DNA of 64,000 nucleotides from Modestobacter marinus (GCF_011758655.1 NZ_JAAMPA010000001.1:3162001-3226000), one strand, 5' to 3'. Numbered from the stretch's first letter, positions 20,713 through 32,365 are shown. Numbers and translations are program-made. The notes: generated from the letters alone by a model not told the origin.

Positions 20713-21180
20713 TTGAGCGCAGGTCATCCGCAGGACACCCAGATCCGGGCGCTGTACGCGCGGTACCTGGCGGGATGGAACCAGCGCAGCGGCGTGACGG
20801 TCTCGTCGGTGTTCGCCGACGACGGTGAGCTCATCGACCTCGACGGCACCCTGCGCAGCGGCCGGCTGAGCATCGCCGCCGACATGCGCCGGATGTTCAC
20901 CGAGCACGCCACCCCCACCTTCGTCGGTGTCGTGCGCTCGGTGCGCCGGCTGACCGACCGGGTGGTCGTGCTGCACGCGGTGGCCGGCATGGTCCCGGCC
21001 GGCGCCGACGCCGTCGACCCGTCCCGGCACACCGTCCACGCGCTCACCGCCGTGGAGGAGGAGGGCCGGTGGAAGATCGCCCTCCTGCAGAGCACCCCGG
21101 CCCGCTACGGCGGCCGGGCCGACGCGCTGACCGCGCTGACCGCGGAACTGGAGGCGGCGCGGCAGGAGGCCGCGCGGTGA
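20713..21180 (+). CDS. SgcJ/EcaC-type NTF2-like protein
   Basis: The 155-residue product has the DUF4440/SgcJ fold: an N-terminal helix (DTQIRALYARYLAGWNQRS), FADDGELIDLDGTL and the closing strand GRWKIALLQSTPARY. Proteins of this group are small cone-shaped domains with enzymatic or binding roles, seldom known. The start is TTG, with AGGAGC 6 nt before it. It overlaps the sulfurtransferase by GTGA, so the two are made together. Confidence 0.8.
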   Translation: MSAGHPQDTQIRALYARYLAGWNQRSGVTVSSVFADDGELIDLDGTLRSGRLSIAADMRRMFTEHATPTFVGVVRSVRRLTDRVVVLHAVAGMVPAGADAVDPSRHTVHALTAVEEEGRWKIALLQSTPARYGGRADALTALTAELEAARQEAAR

Positions 21181-22001
21181 GCGTGCTGACCGCGGCCGCG
21201 GAGCTGCTCGGCCGCACCGGGGACGTCGTCCTGCTCGACGTCCGCTGGGCGCTCGGCAGGTCCGACGGCCGCGACCGGTACCTGGCCGGCCACCTGCCGG
21301 GTGCGGTGTACGTCGACCTGCCCACCGAGCTGGCCGAGGGCGCCTCGCCGACGGCCGGCCGCCACCCGCTCCCGTCGGTACAGGCACTGCAGTCAGCGGC
21401 CCGCCGGTGGGGGATCTCCACCGGCTCCCGTGTCGTCGTCTACGACGCCACGGGTGGCCTGGCGGCGGCCCGGGCCTGGTGGTTGCTGCGCTGGGGCGGC
21501 CTTCCCGACGTCACGGTCCTCGACGGTGGGCTGGACGCCTGGACCGCGGCCGGGGGCGAACTGGTGGAGGGTGACGTCGTCCCCCAGCCCGGCGACGTGG
21601 TGCTGACCGGCGGCGGGATGCCCGTGCTCACCGCGGACGAGGCGGCTGCACTGCCCACGGCCGGTGGGGTGCTGCTCGACGCCCGGGCCGGCGAGCGCTA
21701 CCGCGGTGAGGTGGAACCGGTCGACCCACGGGCGGGCCACGTGCCCGGCGCGGTCAGCGCACCCACCACGGAGAACCTGGATCGCAGCGGGCGCTTCGCT
21801 ACAGCCGCTGTACTCACCGAGCGGTTCGCCGCCCTCGGCGTCCGGCCGGAGACGGCGGTGGGCGTCTACTGCGGCTCGGGTGTGACCGCCGCCCACGAGG
21901 TGGCTGCGCTCGCCGAGGCCGGCATCGAGGCGGCTCTGTGGCCCGGCTCCTGGTCGGAGTGGTCGAACGACCCCGACCGCCCGGTGGCCACCGGACCGTG
22001 A
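21177..22001 (+). CDS. Two-domain rhodanese-type sulfurtransferase
   Basis: The enzyme moves sulfane sulfur from thiosulfate or 3-mercaptopyruvate to an acceptor. The 274-residue product has an inactive N-terminal rhodanese domain (DVRWALG, GHLPGAVYVDL) and an active C-terminal one with catalytic C232 in YCGSGVTA. CGSGVT is intermediate between the thiosulfate and mercaptopyruvate loops, so the donor is open. The GTG start overlaps the preceding gene. Confidence 0.9.
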   Translation: MSVLTAAAELLGRTGDVVLLDVRWALGRSDGRDRYLAGHLPGAVYVDLPTELAEGASPTAGRHPLPSVQALQSAARRWGISTGSRVVVYDATGGLAAARAWWLLRWGGLPDVTVLDGGLDAWTAAGGELVEGDVVPQPGDVVLTGGGMPVLTADEAAALPTAGGVLLDARAGERYRGEVEPVDPRAGHVPGAVSAPTTENLDRSGRFATAAVLTERFAALGVRPETAVGVYCGSGVTAAHEVAALAEAGIEAALWPGSWSEWSNDPDRPVATGP

Positions 22002-22121
22002 GGGCCGCGGTCGGGACGTCGTCCGAGTGGTGCACCCGGACCTCGGAGCGGTGACGACCAGGTGTTCCGGGTCACACGAGGGTCCGCTGACGGAGCACGA
22101 CCGCGGGAGGCCACGCGCCGA

Positions 22122-22127
22122 TAGCCT
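22122..22127 (+). promoter_or_regulatory. Candidate leaderless promoter -10
   Basis: TAGCCT is followed by 6 nt and the GTG start of the small membrane protein at 22134, suggesting a leaderless transcript. Confidence 0.5.
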
Positions 22128-22133
22128 GCGCCG

Positions 22134-22511
22134 GTGATCATGCTCGCTGCCGTCGTGGGTGTCGTGCTGCTCGGCTGCCTCGCCGTCTTCCAGGTGTCGT
22201 TGATCGCCGGCGCGCCGCTGGGCCGGTTCGCCTGGGGCGGTCAGCACGTCGTCCTGCCGCGTGGGCTGCGGATCGGCAGCGCCGTGTCGATCGTGCTCTA
22301 CGGGGTCTTCGCCGCACTGCTCCTGCAGGTGGCCGGCGCGCTGGACGTCCTCCCGCGCGGGGTGGCCGACGTGGCCATCTGGGTGCTGACCGGTTACTTC
22401 ACGCTCGGGGTGCTGATGAACGCCGCCTCACGCAGCCGCCGCGAGTGCCTGGTCATGACGCCGGTCGCGCTGGTGCTCGCACTCGTCTGCCTGGTCCTGG
22501 CCCTGCAGTGA
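22134..22511 (+). CDS. Small four-helix membrane protein, unknown function
   Basis: The 125-residue product has four hydrophobic segments (about 2-24, 44-66, 80-98 and 105-124) joined by short loops. The first loop has LGRFAWGGQHVVLPRGLRIGS, whose GRFAWGG-Q pattern I have seen in uncharacterised actinobacterial membrane proteins. No catalytic motif is visible. The GTG start fits the TAGCCT element. It is convergent with the CbiX-like gene across a shared terminator. Confidence 0.72.
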   Translation: MIMLAAVVGVVLLGCLAVFQVSLIAGAPLGRFAWGGQHVVLPRGLRIGSAVSIVLYGVFAALLLQVAGALDVLPRGVADVAIWVLTGYFTLGVLMNAASRSRRECLVMTPVALVLALVCLVLALQ

Positions 22512-22516
22512 GGCGG

Positions 22517-22541
22517 ACCCCGGCGCCTACTGCGCCGGGGT
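22517..22541. terminator. Bidirectional terminator hairpin
   Basis: ACCCCGGCGC (22517-22526) pairs perfectly with GCGCCGGGGT (22532-22541) over a 5-nt loop. It lies between convergent genes and includes the stop codon of the minus-strand one. Confidence 0.75.
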
Positions 22542-23237
22542 GAGGGCTGCGTCGTAGCGGTCGAGCAGGACGGCGGCGATCCGCTCGTCGGGCAGCAATG
22601 GTGCCGTGACGCAATCGGCGCCGGCGCCCTGGAGCTTGTCGTGGAAGTGCCCGGGCGCGAGCAGGTAGGCGGCGACGACGACCCGCTGGGCGCCGGCCGC
22701 GCGGGCGGCGGCGACGGCGTCGGGCACCGGGGGCTGGGCGGCCGACCCGTAGCCGGTGGTGACCGGGCCGGCCCAGTCCCGCTGGAGGAGCGCCGCGGTG
22801 TCCTCGACGTCCTGCACCGACCGCGGGTCGCTGGACCCGGCGGCGGCCAGCACGATCGCGGTGGCCTGGTCGTCGCGGTCGGCGCCGGCGGCGAGCAGCC
22901 GGTCGGTGAGCACGCCCACCAGCCGGCCATCGGGACCCAGCGGCCGCGCGGCCACCGCCGACGGGTGGTCGGCGACGGCCCCGGCGATGTCGACGTGCAC
23001 GTGGAACCCGCCGGACAGCAGCAGCGGGACGACGACGGCGGGGGTCGCCGACTCGCCCAGCCCGCGGACGACGTCGACCACGGTGGGCGGCTGCACGTCG
23101 ACGAAGGCAGCGGTGGTGGTGAGCCCCGGCCGCAGCGCGCGGGCGGCCAGTGCGAGCTGACCGATCAGCCGCCGTCCGGTGGGGTTCCGGGTGCCGTGGG
23201 CGCAGGCGACCAGCACCGGCTGCGAGTGGTCGTTCAT
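22527..23237 (-). CDS. CbiX/SirB-like sirohydrochlorin chelatase family protein
   Basis: The 236-residue product has two chelatase-like half domains. The first has the histidine in ACAHGTRNP and VPLLLSGGFHVHVDI; the second has AAYLLAPGHFHDKL. The family inserts iron or cobalt into sirohydrochlorin for siroheme or cobalamin. No other siroheme or nitrite/sulfite reduction gene is in the window, so the metal and pathway cannot be fixed. The ATG is followed by a typical HSQPVLVACAHG start. Confidence 0.85.
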   Translation of the reverse strand: MNDHSQPVLVACAHGTRNPTGRRLIGQLALAARALRPGLTTTAAFVDVQPPTVVDVVRGLGESATPAVVVPLLLSGGFHVHVDIAGAVADHPSAVAARPLGPDGRLVGVLTDRLLAAGADRDDQATAIVLAAAGSSDPRSVQDVEDTAALLQRDWAGPVTTGYGSAAQPPVPDAVAAARAAGAQRVVVAAYLLAPGHFHDKLQGAGADCVTAPLLPDERIAAVLLDRYDAALTPAQ

Positions 23238-23292
23238 GGCTGCCTCCTGGGCATCGGGACCGCGGTCGGCGACCAGTCGTGGCGCGGCAGCG

Positions 23293-24053
23293 TCACAGGG
23301 CGCGGGTGATGCCGCCGTCGACGGTCAGCATGGTGCCGGTGACGTAGGAGGCAGCGGGGGAGAGGGCGAAGGCGGCGACCGCGCCGAACTCCTCGGGGCG
23401 GCCGACCCGGCGCAGCGGGATGGCGGCCTCGGTGCGGGCCCGGGCGCCGGCCGGGTCGCCGGAGGCCGCCTCGACCTCGGTGACCCGGTCGGTGGCGATG
23501 GTGCCGGGCAGCAGGCCGAACACCCGGACGCCGCGCGGTCCGAGCTCGTCGGCCAGCGCCTTGGTGGTCATCGCCAGCCCGGGCCGCAGGCCGTTGGAGA
23601 CGGCCAGGTGCCCGATCGGCTGGCGCACCGAGGTGGAGAGGACCAGCCCGATCGCGGCGTCGGGGGACAGGTGCGGGACGAGTGCCCGGATCAGCCGCAG
23701 CGGCCCGAGCAGCACGCTCTCCACACCGGCCCGCCAGGCGTCCTCACCGACCTCGAGCACGCTGCCCGGGGTCGGGCCGCCGACGGAGATCAGCGCGCCG
23801 TCGACCCGGCCGAGCCGGTCGACCGCCGCGCCGACCAGCTCCTCGGCGGCGGAGGGGTCGGCCAGGTCGGCGGCGAGCCCGGACGCTGCCGGCGCCCCGC
23901 CGAGCGAGGCGACGGCGGCGTCGACGGACTCCGGGGACCGGGAGCTGAGCAGCACCCGGGCCCCGTCCGCGACGAGGGCCTGGGCGGTCGCGAACCCCAG
24001 CCCCCGGCTCGCACCGGTGAGCAGGAGTCCGCGACCACCCAGGCCCAGGTCCA

Positions 24054-24054
<1 letters not shown>
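23293..24054 (-). CDS. SDR-fold protein lacking the catalytic Tyr/Lys pair
   Basis: The 253-residue product has a short-chain dehydrogenase fold with the cofactor loop TGASRGLG (13-20) and the C-terminal VTGTMLTVDGG. The active-site region reads STSVRQPIGHLAVSNGLR, so the usual YxxxK is L150 and N154, and NNAG is replaced by SVGG. It may bind a nucleotide without doing standard SDR chemistry, or use other residues. Its ATG overlaps the aconitase stop, so it is translated from the acn message. It was probably named an oxidoreductase by similarity only. Confidence 0.82.
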
Positions 24055-26915
<2,861 letters not shown>

Positions 26916-27160
26916 TGCTTGCGCCTCACCCTCGCTGGTCCTGCGCGCGTCCTGCGCCTCGATGTGCCACCCCCGATCATCCCAGCCCCCGCTCGGAGAT
27001 GTGGAGCAAGGCCACCCTTTCCTCACCCTCGGTGAGCAGCTCGTCCCGGCGGACGCCGACCCGGCCGACCCCACGCGCCCGGCCCGTCACCGCAGTCACG
27101 GGGGGCGCGGGCCCGCGGCGTGCCGTGCACCGGCGGCCCCCACGGGTGTGCTGGGTCACC

Positions 27161-27166
27161 TAGCGT
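27161..27166 (+). promoter_or_regulatory. Candidate short-leader promoter -10
   Basis: TAGCGT stands 8 nt before the ATG of the PAP2 gene, consistent with a leaderless or near-leaderless message. The 245 bp between this and the aconitase start show no other clear element. Confidence 0.45.
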
Positions 27167-27174
27167 GCCGCGCC

Positions 27175-28284
27175 ATGAGCCTCGCGGAGACCACGGGAAC
27201 GACGGCGTCCCCGGTCGGCCTGCCGGTCCTCCCGGTCGCCCGGTACCGCGGTGCGCGCCTGCTGGGCACCGGCGGGCTGCTGGCCGCCTTCGTCGCCACC
27301 TGCCTCGTCACCGGCCTGCCGACCGACCGGCTGGTGCTGCTCGGCTGGGTGCTCGCCGTGCTGGCGGTGCAGTCGCTGGGGCGGGGGTGGTCGGCGCTGC
27401 TGCGGCTGCTCGTGGACTGGCTGCCGCTGGCCGGGGTGCTGCTGCTCTACGACCTCAGCCGCGGGTTCGCCGACGGCCTCGGCGTGCCGGTGGCCGTGGG
27501 GGAGCTCGCGGCCGCCGACCGGTGGCTCACCGGTGGCGTGCTGCCCACCGTGTGGCTGCAGGAGCACTGGGGCGCCGACGGGTGGGCGGTGTTCGCGTCA
27601 CTGGTCTACAGCAGCCACTTCGTGGTGACGCCGGTGGTGCTCGGCGTGTTCTGGCTGCGCGACCGGGATCGCTGGGCCGGCTACGCCCGCCTGGTGGTCG
27701 GGCTGTCGGCAGCCGGGCTGGTCACCTACGTGCTCTACCCGGCGGCGCCGCCCTGGCTGGCCGCGAAGGACGGCGTCATCGAGCACGTGGACCGGCTGAG
27801 CAACTCCGGCTGGGCGGTGCTGGGGCTGCACAAGGCCGGTGCCCTGCTCTCCTCCGGGCAGGGGCAGGTCAACCAGGTGGCGGCGGTGCCCTCGCTGCAC
27901 ACCGCCTTCGCCGTCCTGACCGCGCTGGTGCTGCTGCCGGTCGCGCACCGGGTCTGGCAGCGGGCGGCGCTGGTGGGCTACGCGGTGGCCATGCCTGTCG
28001 TGCTGGTGTGGTCCGGGGAGCACTACGTGGTGGACACGCTCCTCGGGGCGGTCTACGCCGGGGCGGTGTGGTTCCTGCTGCCGCGGCTGGTCGCCGCGGT
28101 CGCCCACGCGGTCCGGCGTCCGGGTGGCGCGCCGCAGCCGGTGGCCGGCGCAGCCCGGCCGGAGGCCGTGACCGACCGACCGGAGACCGTGGCTGCCCAG
28201 CCCGAGGTCGGGGCTGCCGCGCCGGACGTCGTGGCTGCCCAGCCCGAGGTCGGGGCTCCCCAATCGGACGTCGTGGCTGCCTAG
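27175..28284 (+). CDS. PAP2-superfamily membrane phosphatase/transferase
   Basis: The 369-residue membrane protein has about six spans and the Aur1-like PAP2 motifs AVPSLHTAF (around 241) and SGEHYVVDTLLG (around 281), with PAAPPWLA ahead of them. Such proteins dephosphorylate or transfer lipid phosphate head groups at the outer membrane face. The ATG fits the TAGCGT element; a long upstream frame antisense to acnA is not coding. The C-terminal 50 residues are a soluble tail of imperfect repeats (see the repeat entry). Confidence 0.87.
   Translation: MSLAETTGTTASPVGLPVLPVARYRGARLLGTGGLLAAFVATCLVTGLPTDRLVLLGWVLAVLAVQSLGRGWSALLRLLVDWLPLAGVLLLYDLSRGFADGLGVPVAVGELAAADRWLTGGVLPTVWLQEHWGADGWAVFASLVYSSHFVVTPVVLGVFWLRDRDRWAGYARLVVGLSAAGLVTYVLYPAAPPWLAAKDGVIEHVDRLSNSGWAVLGLHKAGALLSSGQGQVNQVAAVPSLHTAFAVLTALVLLPVAHRVWQRAALVGYAVAMPVVLVWSGEHYVVDTLLGAVYAGAVWFLLPRLVAAVAHAVRRPGGAPQPVAGAARPEAVTDRPETVAAQPEVGAAAPDVVAAQPEVGAPQSDVVAA
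28189..28281 (+). repeat. 42-bp tandem repeat in the PAP2 gene tail
   Basis: Two 42-bp units (28189-28230 and 28231-28272) and a 9-bp partial third encode VAAQPEVGAAAPDV, VAAQPEVGAPQSDV and VAA. The repeat is in frame (14 codons) and ends at the stop codon. Confidence 0.88.
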
Positions 28285-28287
28285 CCT
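28282..28287 (+). promoter_or_regulatory. Candidate leaderless promoter -10 for sirtuin gene
   Basis: TAGCCT includes the TAG stop of the PAP2 gene and is followed by 6 nt and GTG, so the sirtuin could have its own leaderless promoter embedded in the junction. Confidence 0.45.
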
Positions 28288-28293
28288 GGGGCT

Positions 28294-29028
28294 GTGACCG
28301 TCCCCGACTGGCTCGCCGCGGCGCGCCGGATCTGCGTGCTCACCGGCGCCGGCATCTCCACCGACAGCGGCATCCCCGACTACCGCGGTCCCAACGGCGT
28401 CTGGACCCGCGACCCGGACGCGGAGAAGCTGGTCACCCTCTCGTACTACGTGGCCGACCCGGAGATCCGCCGCCGGGCCTGGCTGATGCGCCGGGACACC
28501 GCCCCGGACGCGCGGCCCAACGCCGGCCACGCCGCGCTGGTCGACCTGGAACGGCAGGGCCGGCTGCGGGCGCTGCTCACCCAGAACGTCGACGGGCTGC
28601 ACACCGACGCGGGCAGCACCGCGGTGCTGGAGCTGCACGGTTCGGTCCGGGAGGTCGAGTGCCTGGCCTGCGCAGCGCGCACGCCGATGGCCGAGGCGCT
28701 GGCCCGGGTGGACGCCGGCGAGGCCGACCCGGCCTGCACCGACTGCGGCGGGATCCTGAAGTCGGCGACGATCAGCTTCGGCCAGGCGCTGGACGCCGAC
28801 GTGATCGACGCCGCCGCGCAGGCCGCCGCCGACTGCGACGTCCTCCTGGCCGTCGGCACCTCCCTGGGGGTGCACCCGGCGGCCGGGCTGGTCGAGGTGG
28901 CCGCCGCCTCCGGTGCCCGGGTGGTCATCGTCAACGCGGAGCCGACCCCCTACGACGGGCTCGCCGACCTGGTCGTGCGGGAGCCGATCGGCACCGCCCT
29001 GCCCCGGTTGCTCGCCGCCGCGGACTGA
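28294..29028 (+). CDS. Sir2-family NAD-dependent protein deacylase
   Basis: Sirtuins remove acyl groups from lysines using NAD. The 244-residue product shows GAGISTDSGIPDYRGPNGVW (about 14-33), TQNVDGLH, the catalytic histidine in ELHGSVREVEC, and the zinc cysteines CLAC and CTDC. GTSLGVHPAAGLV and VIVNAEPTP complete the Rossmann core. It may control acetyl-CoA or acyl-CoA synthetases, and an acyl-CoA ligase gene follows 97 bp downstream, but that link is inference. Confidence 0.93.
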   Translation: MTVPDWLAAARRICVLTGAGISTDSGIPDYRGPNGVWTRDPDAEKLVTLSYYVADPEIRRRAWLMRRDTAPDARPNAGHAALVDLERQGRLRALLTQNVDGLHTDAGSTAVLELHGSVREVECLACAARTPMAEALARVDAGEADPACTDCGGILKSATISFGQALDADVIDAAAQAAADCDVLLAVGTSLGVHPAAGLVEVAAASGARVVIVNAEPTPYDGLADLVVREPIGTALPRLLAAAD

Positions 29029-29056
29029 GCCACTCGTCGTCGGGGGTCCGGCCCGT

Positions 29057-29062
29057 TAGCGT
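29057..29062 (+). promoter_or_regulatory. Candidate -10 element for acyl-CoA ligase
   Basis: TAGCGT lies 63 nt before the ATG. The leader then carries GGGGAG near the start codon. Confidence 0.4.
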
Positions 29063-29125
29063 GACGGCGACCACACCACGACAGCGGCCGGCACCGCAGC
29101 CGGCCCCGGCACCGGGGAGCCCGGC

Positions 29126-30664
29126 ATGCGCGTGCCCTTGACCACCCGTGACTTCCTCGACCGGGCGGAGCTGGTCTACGGCGACCGGCTCGGGGTCGTC
29201 GACGAGCCGACCCAGCCGGCGCCCTCGCTGGGGGAGCTGACCTACCGCGAGGTGGCCCGGCGGGCCCGGGCGGTGCAGGCCGGTCTCGACCAGCTGGGGA
29301 TCGCCGAGGGGGAGCGGGTGGCGGTGGTCAGCCACAACTCCGCCCGGCTGCTGGAGCTGCTCTACGCCGTCCCCTCCTCCGGTCGGGTGCTGGTGCCGAT
29401 CAACTTCCGGCTCCAGCCCGACGAGGTGCGCTACATCGTCGACCACTGCGGGGCCAGCGTGCTGCTGGTCGACCCGGAGCTGGAGCCGATGCTCTCCTCG
29501 GTGGGGGCACGGCACCGGTTCACCCTGGGCGAGGAGTACGACTCCGGGCTGCTCCGCCCCGACGCCGAGCCGCGGCCCTGGGCCGAGCCCGACGAGGACG
29601 CCACCGCCACGATCAACTACACCAGCGGGACGACGGCGCGGCCCAAGGGCGTGCAGATCACGCACCGCAACGTGTGGGTCAACGCGGTCACCTTCGGCAT
29701 GCACATGCAGGTCAGCGACCGCGACGTCTACCTGCACACGCTGCCGATGTTCCACTGCAACGGCTGGGGGCTGCTCTACACCGCGGCCGGGGTCGGGGCC
29801 ACGCAGATCGCCCTCCGCAAGGTCGACGGCGCCGAGATCCTCCGCCGCGTCGACCGGCACGGCGTGACGCTGATGGCCGGGGCACCGGCGGTCTGGAACG
29901 CCGTCCTGGACGCCGCCGCCGACTGGGACGGGCCGGTGCCCGGCCGCGACCGGGTGCGGATCATCGTCGCCGGGGCGCCACCGCCCTCGCGCACCGTCGC
30001 ACGGGTCGAGGAGGAGCTGGGCTGGGAGTTCAACCAGATCTACGGCCTCACCGAGACCTCGCCGCTGCTGACGATCAACCGGCCGCGCGCCGAGTACGAC
30101 GGGCTCGACCCGCAGGCCCGGGCGAAGGCGCTGTCCCGGGCCGGGGCACCGGCGCTGGGCACCCGGATCTGCACGAGCGAGTCCGGTGAGGTGCTCGCCC
30201 AGGGCAACACCGTGCTGGCCGGCTACTGGGAGAACCCGCAGGCCTCCGCCGACGCCCTGGACGGCGGGTGGTTCCACACCGGCGACGGCGGCACCGTCGA
30301 CGAGCACGGCGTCCTGACCATCTCCGACCGGAAGAAGGACGTGATCATCACCGGCGGGGAGAACGTCTCCTCGATCGAGGTGGAGGACGCCGTCTTCAGC
30401 CACCCCGCCGTCGCCGAGGTCGCGGTGATCGGGGTGCCCGACGACCGGTGGGGGGAGCTGGTCACCGCGCTGGTCGTGCTCGCCGAGGGCGCCACCGCCT
30501 CCGAGGCGGAGATCATCGCGCACTGCCGGACGACGCTGGCCGGCTTCAAGGCGCCCAAGCGGGTGGAGTTCCGCGACGCCATCCCGCGCACCGCCACCGG
30601 CAAGATCCAGAAGTTCAAGCTGCGCGAGTCCTTCTGGTCCGACGCGGAACGCCAGGTCAACTGA
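29126..30664 (+). CDS. AMP-forming acyl-CoA ligase
   Basis: The enzyme activates a carboxylic acid through an acyl-adenylate to its CoA thioester. The 512-residue product has the P-loop-like YTSGTTARPKG, the adenine motif YGLTETSP, WFHTGDGG, the hinge DRKKDVIITGGENVSS and the C-terminal catalytic lysine in TATGKIQKFKL. Length and motifs fit medium/long-chain fatty acid or aromatic acid ligases (FadD-like). ATG at 29126 has GGGGAG upstream. A strong hairpin follows four bases after the stop. Confidence 0.92.
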   Translation: MRVPLTTRDFLDRAELVYGDRLGVVDEPTQPAPSLGELTYREVARRARAVQAGLDQLGIAEGERVAVVSHNSARLLELLYAVPSSGRVLVPINFRLQPDEVRYIVDHCGASVLLVDPELEPMLSSVGARHRFTLGEEYDSGLLRPDAEPRPWAEPDEDATATINYTSGTTARPKGVQITHRNVWVNAVTFGMHMQVSDRDVYLHTLPMFHCNGWGLLYTAAGVGATQIALRKVDGAEILRRVDRHGVTLMAGAPAVWNAVLDAAADWDGPVPGRDRVRIIVAGAPPPSRTVARVEEELGWEFNQIYGLTETSPLLTINRPRAEYDGLDPQARAKALSRAGAPALGTRICTSESGEVLAQGNTVLAGYWENPQASADALDGGWFHTGDGGTVDEHGVLTISDRKKDVIITGGENVSSIEVEDAVFSHPAVAEVAVIGVPDDRWGELVTALVVLAEGATASEAEIIAHCRTTLAGFKAPKRVEFRDAIPRTATGKIQKFKLRESFWSDAERQVN

Positions 30665-30667
30665 CGC

Positions 30668-30697
30668 AGGGCCCCGTCCCCTCGGGGACGGGGCCCT
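30668..30697 (+). terminator. Strong intrinsic-type hairpin
   Basis: AGGGCCCCGTCCC and GGGACGGGGCCCT form a 13-bp perfect stem with a CTCG tetraloop directly after the ligase gene. There is no U tract. Confidence 0.85.
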
Positions 30698-30805
30698 CGA
30701 CGCCTCGCCCTCGTGGCGGGCCCCGGCGGGCGCCCGTCCGCTGCTCACCGTGCGTGCCGGCCGGCCTCACCCCGTGGGGGGAGGTCCCTCCGCCGGTCCT
30801 CAGCA

Positions 30806-30920
30806 GTTCACCCGATCCGGTCGATGACCCCGCGAGAGCACACCCCGACGGGTGTGCCGGGACTGGTCGAGACCGGCGCCGCCGCACAACCTGGCGCCGG
30901 GCAACGGAGGAGTCGGGTTC
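30806..30920 (+). promoter_or_regulatory. c-di-AMP riboswitch (ydaO/yuaA type)
   Basis: The leader of the NlpC/P60 gene has the actinobacterial ydaO pattern: an outer strand CCCGATCCGG near 30811, a GC hairpin CACACCCCGACGGGTGTG (30838-30855), the conserved ACTGGTCGAGACCGG (30862-30876) and CGCCGGGCAACGGAGGA (30895-30911), closing with AGTCGGGTT that can pair back to the 5' side. The ribosome site GGAGGAG lies within the 3' conserved part. In related bacteria these RNAs turn wall-hydrolase genes off when c-di-AMP is high. The exact 5' edge is uncertain. Confidence 0.8.
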
Positions 30921-32342
30921 GTGCACGCACAGGTCGGTACGCAGGTCAGCACAGGACGACGAGCGGGTGCCCGGTGGGTGCAGCGTGCGCTCGCCGCCGG
31001 CACCGTCGTCGCCGCGTGCCTGGTGGTCACCCCCGGCACGGCTGCGGCGGCACCCAGCGACAGCGAGATCTCCGCCGCGCAGCGGGCCCGCGAGGAGGCC
31101 GCCGCCCGGGTCGGGGTGATCACCGGTCAGCTCGCCGGCGCGCAGGCCGCCGTCGACGAGGCCCGCATCGGGTCGCAGATCGCGCTGCAGGACTACGAGG
31201 AGCGCCAGGGCGCCTACGACGAGGCGCGCGCCGCGGCCGAGGCGGCCCAGGCAGCTGCCGGCCAGGCCGCCGCCGACGTCGCGGTCGGCAAGGGCGAGGT
31301 CGCTGCCTTCGCCCGGGACAGCTACATGCAGGGCAGCACCAACCCGGGTGCCCGGGCGCTGATGACCTCCGGCGGCCCGGCCGAGCTGGTCGAGCGTGCG
31401 GCGCTGCTCTCCGCCGTGGGGGAGCACCGGGTCGACGTCGTCACCGAGCTCACCGTGCTGCAGGAGCAGGCGACCGTCGCCGAGCAGGCCGCCCAGCAGG
31501 CGGTCGGTGCGGCCGAGACGCTGAAGACCGAGGCCGCCGAGCTGCTGGCCGCCGCGCAGGAGCAGGAGGTCGCCGCCCGGGAGCAGGCCGTCGCGCTCGC
31601 CACCCAGCAGGACCAGGTGGAGGACGAGCTCGCGCAGGCGCAGCAGACGCTGTTCGGTCTGGAGGCCGCGCGCCAGGCGGCCGAGGAGCGTGCGGCCGCC
31701 CAGCGGGCAGCGGCCCCCGCCCCGGCCCCGGCGCCCGCGCCGGCGCCGTCGTCGTCCTCCGGTGGCTCCGGGTCCTCGTCCGGCGGCGGCAGCCCGGCCC
31801 CGGCACCCGCTCCGGCTCCCGCTCCGGCGCCCGCTCCGGTGTCCAGGCCCGCGCCCGCCCCGGTGACGGCTCCCCGGCCGGCCCCGGCCCCAGCTCCGGT
31901 GCAGGACAACGCCGGCGCGCCCTCCGCGTCGGCCGTGCAGACCGCGATCGCCGCCGCGAAGACCCAGCAGGGCCTGCCCTACTCCTGGGGTGGTGGTGGC
32001 AGCCGCGGCCCCAGCTACGGCATCCCGCCGGACACGGGCATCTGGGGCTTCGACTGCTCGGGGCTGACCGAGTACGCCTACGCCCAGGCCGGGATCGCCA
32101 TCGGTGGCACCAGCCGGGCGCAGTGGGCCCGGTTCAGCGACCGGACGGTGGGCCGCGACGACCTGCAGGCCGGCGACCTGGTGTTCTGGGGGAGCGGCAG
32201 CAACTACAACTCGATCTACCACGTGGCGCTGTACCTGGGCGGCAACAAGGTCATCCAGGCTCCGCAGAGCGGGGACGTCGTCCGGATCAGCACGATGTGG
32301 TTCGGCAGCGACTACTTCGGTGCCGTGCGCCCCACCGCCTGA
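30921..32342 (+). CDS. Secreted NlpC/P60 peptidoglycan endopeptidase (RipA-like)
   Basis: The 473-residue product has a signal peptide (about 1-38, ending TAAAAP), a long coiled coil (about 45-255), a Pro/Ala- and Ser/Gly-rich flexible linker (about 260-335) and a C-terminal NlpC/P60 domain. The catalytic cysteine is C379 in WGFDCSGLTEYA and the histidine lies in IYHVALYLGG. It would cut stem peptides in the wall during division or growth, with the coiled coil holding it inactive. GTG at 30921 has GGAGGAG 8 nt before it. Position before moxR matches ripA/ripB-moxR1 in mycobacteria. Confidence 0.93.
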   Translation: MHAQVGTQVSTGRRAGARWVQRALAAGTVVAACLVVTPGTAAAAPSDSEISAAQRAREEAAARVGVITGQLAGAQAAVDEARIGSQIALQDYEERQGAYDEARAAAEAAQAAAGQAAADVAVGKGEVAAFARDSYMQGSTNPGARALMTSGGPAELVERAALLSAVGEHRVDVVTELTVLQEQATVAEQAAQQAVGAAETLKTEAAELLAAAQEQEVAAREQAVALATQQDQVEDELAQAQQTLFGLEAARQAAEERAAAQRAAAPAPAPAPAPAPSSSSGGSGSSSGGGSPAPAPAPAPAPAPAPVSRPAPAPVTAPRPAPAPAPVQDNAGAPSASAVQTAIAAAKTQQGLPYSWGGGGSRGPSYGIPPDTGIWGFDCSGLTEYAYAQAGIAIGGTSRAQWARFSDRTVGRDDLQAGDLVFWGSGSNYNSIYHVALYLGGNKVIQAPQSGDVVRISTMWFGSDYFGAVRPTA

Positions 32343-32365
32343 CGCCGGCCAGGTCAGGGCATGAG

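Noticed and set aside
31700-31910. Pro/Ala repeat in the NlpC/P60 gene as a mobile or phase-variable repeat
   Set aside because: Pro/Ala linkers between coiled coil and hydrolase domains are usual in this family and the codons are not a clean tandem repeat.
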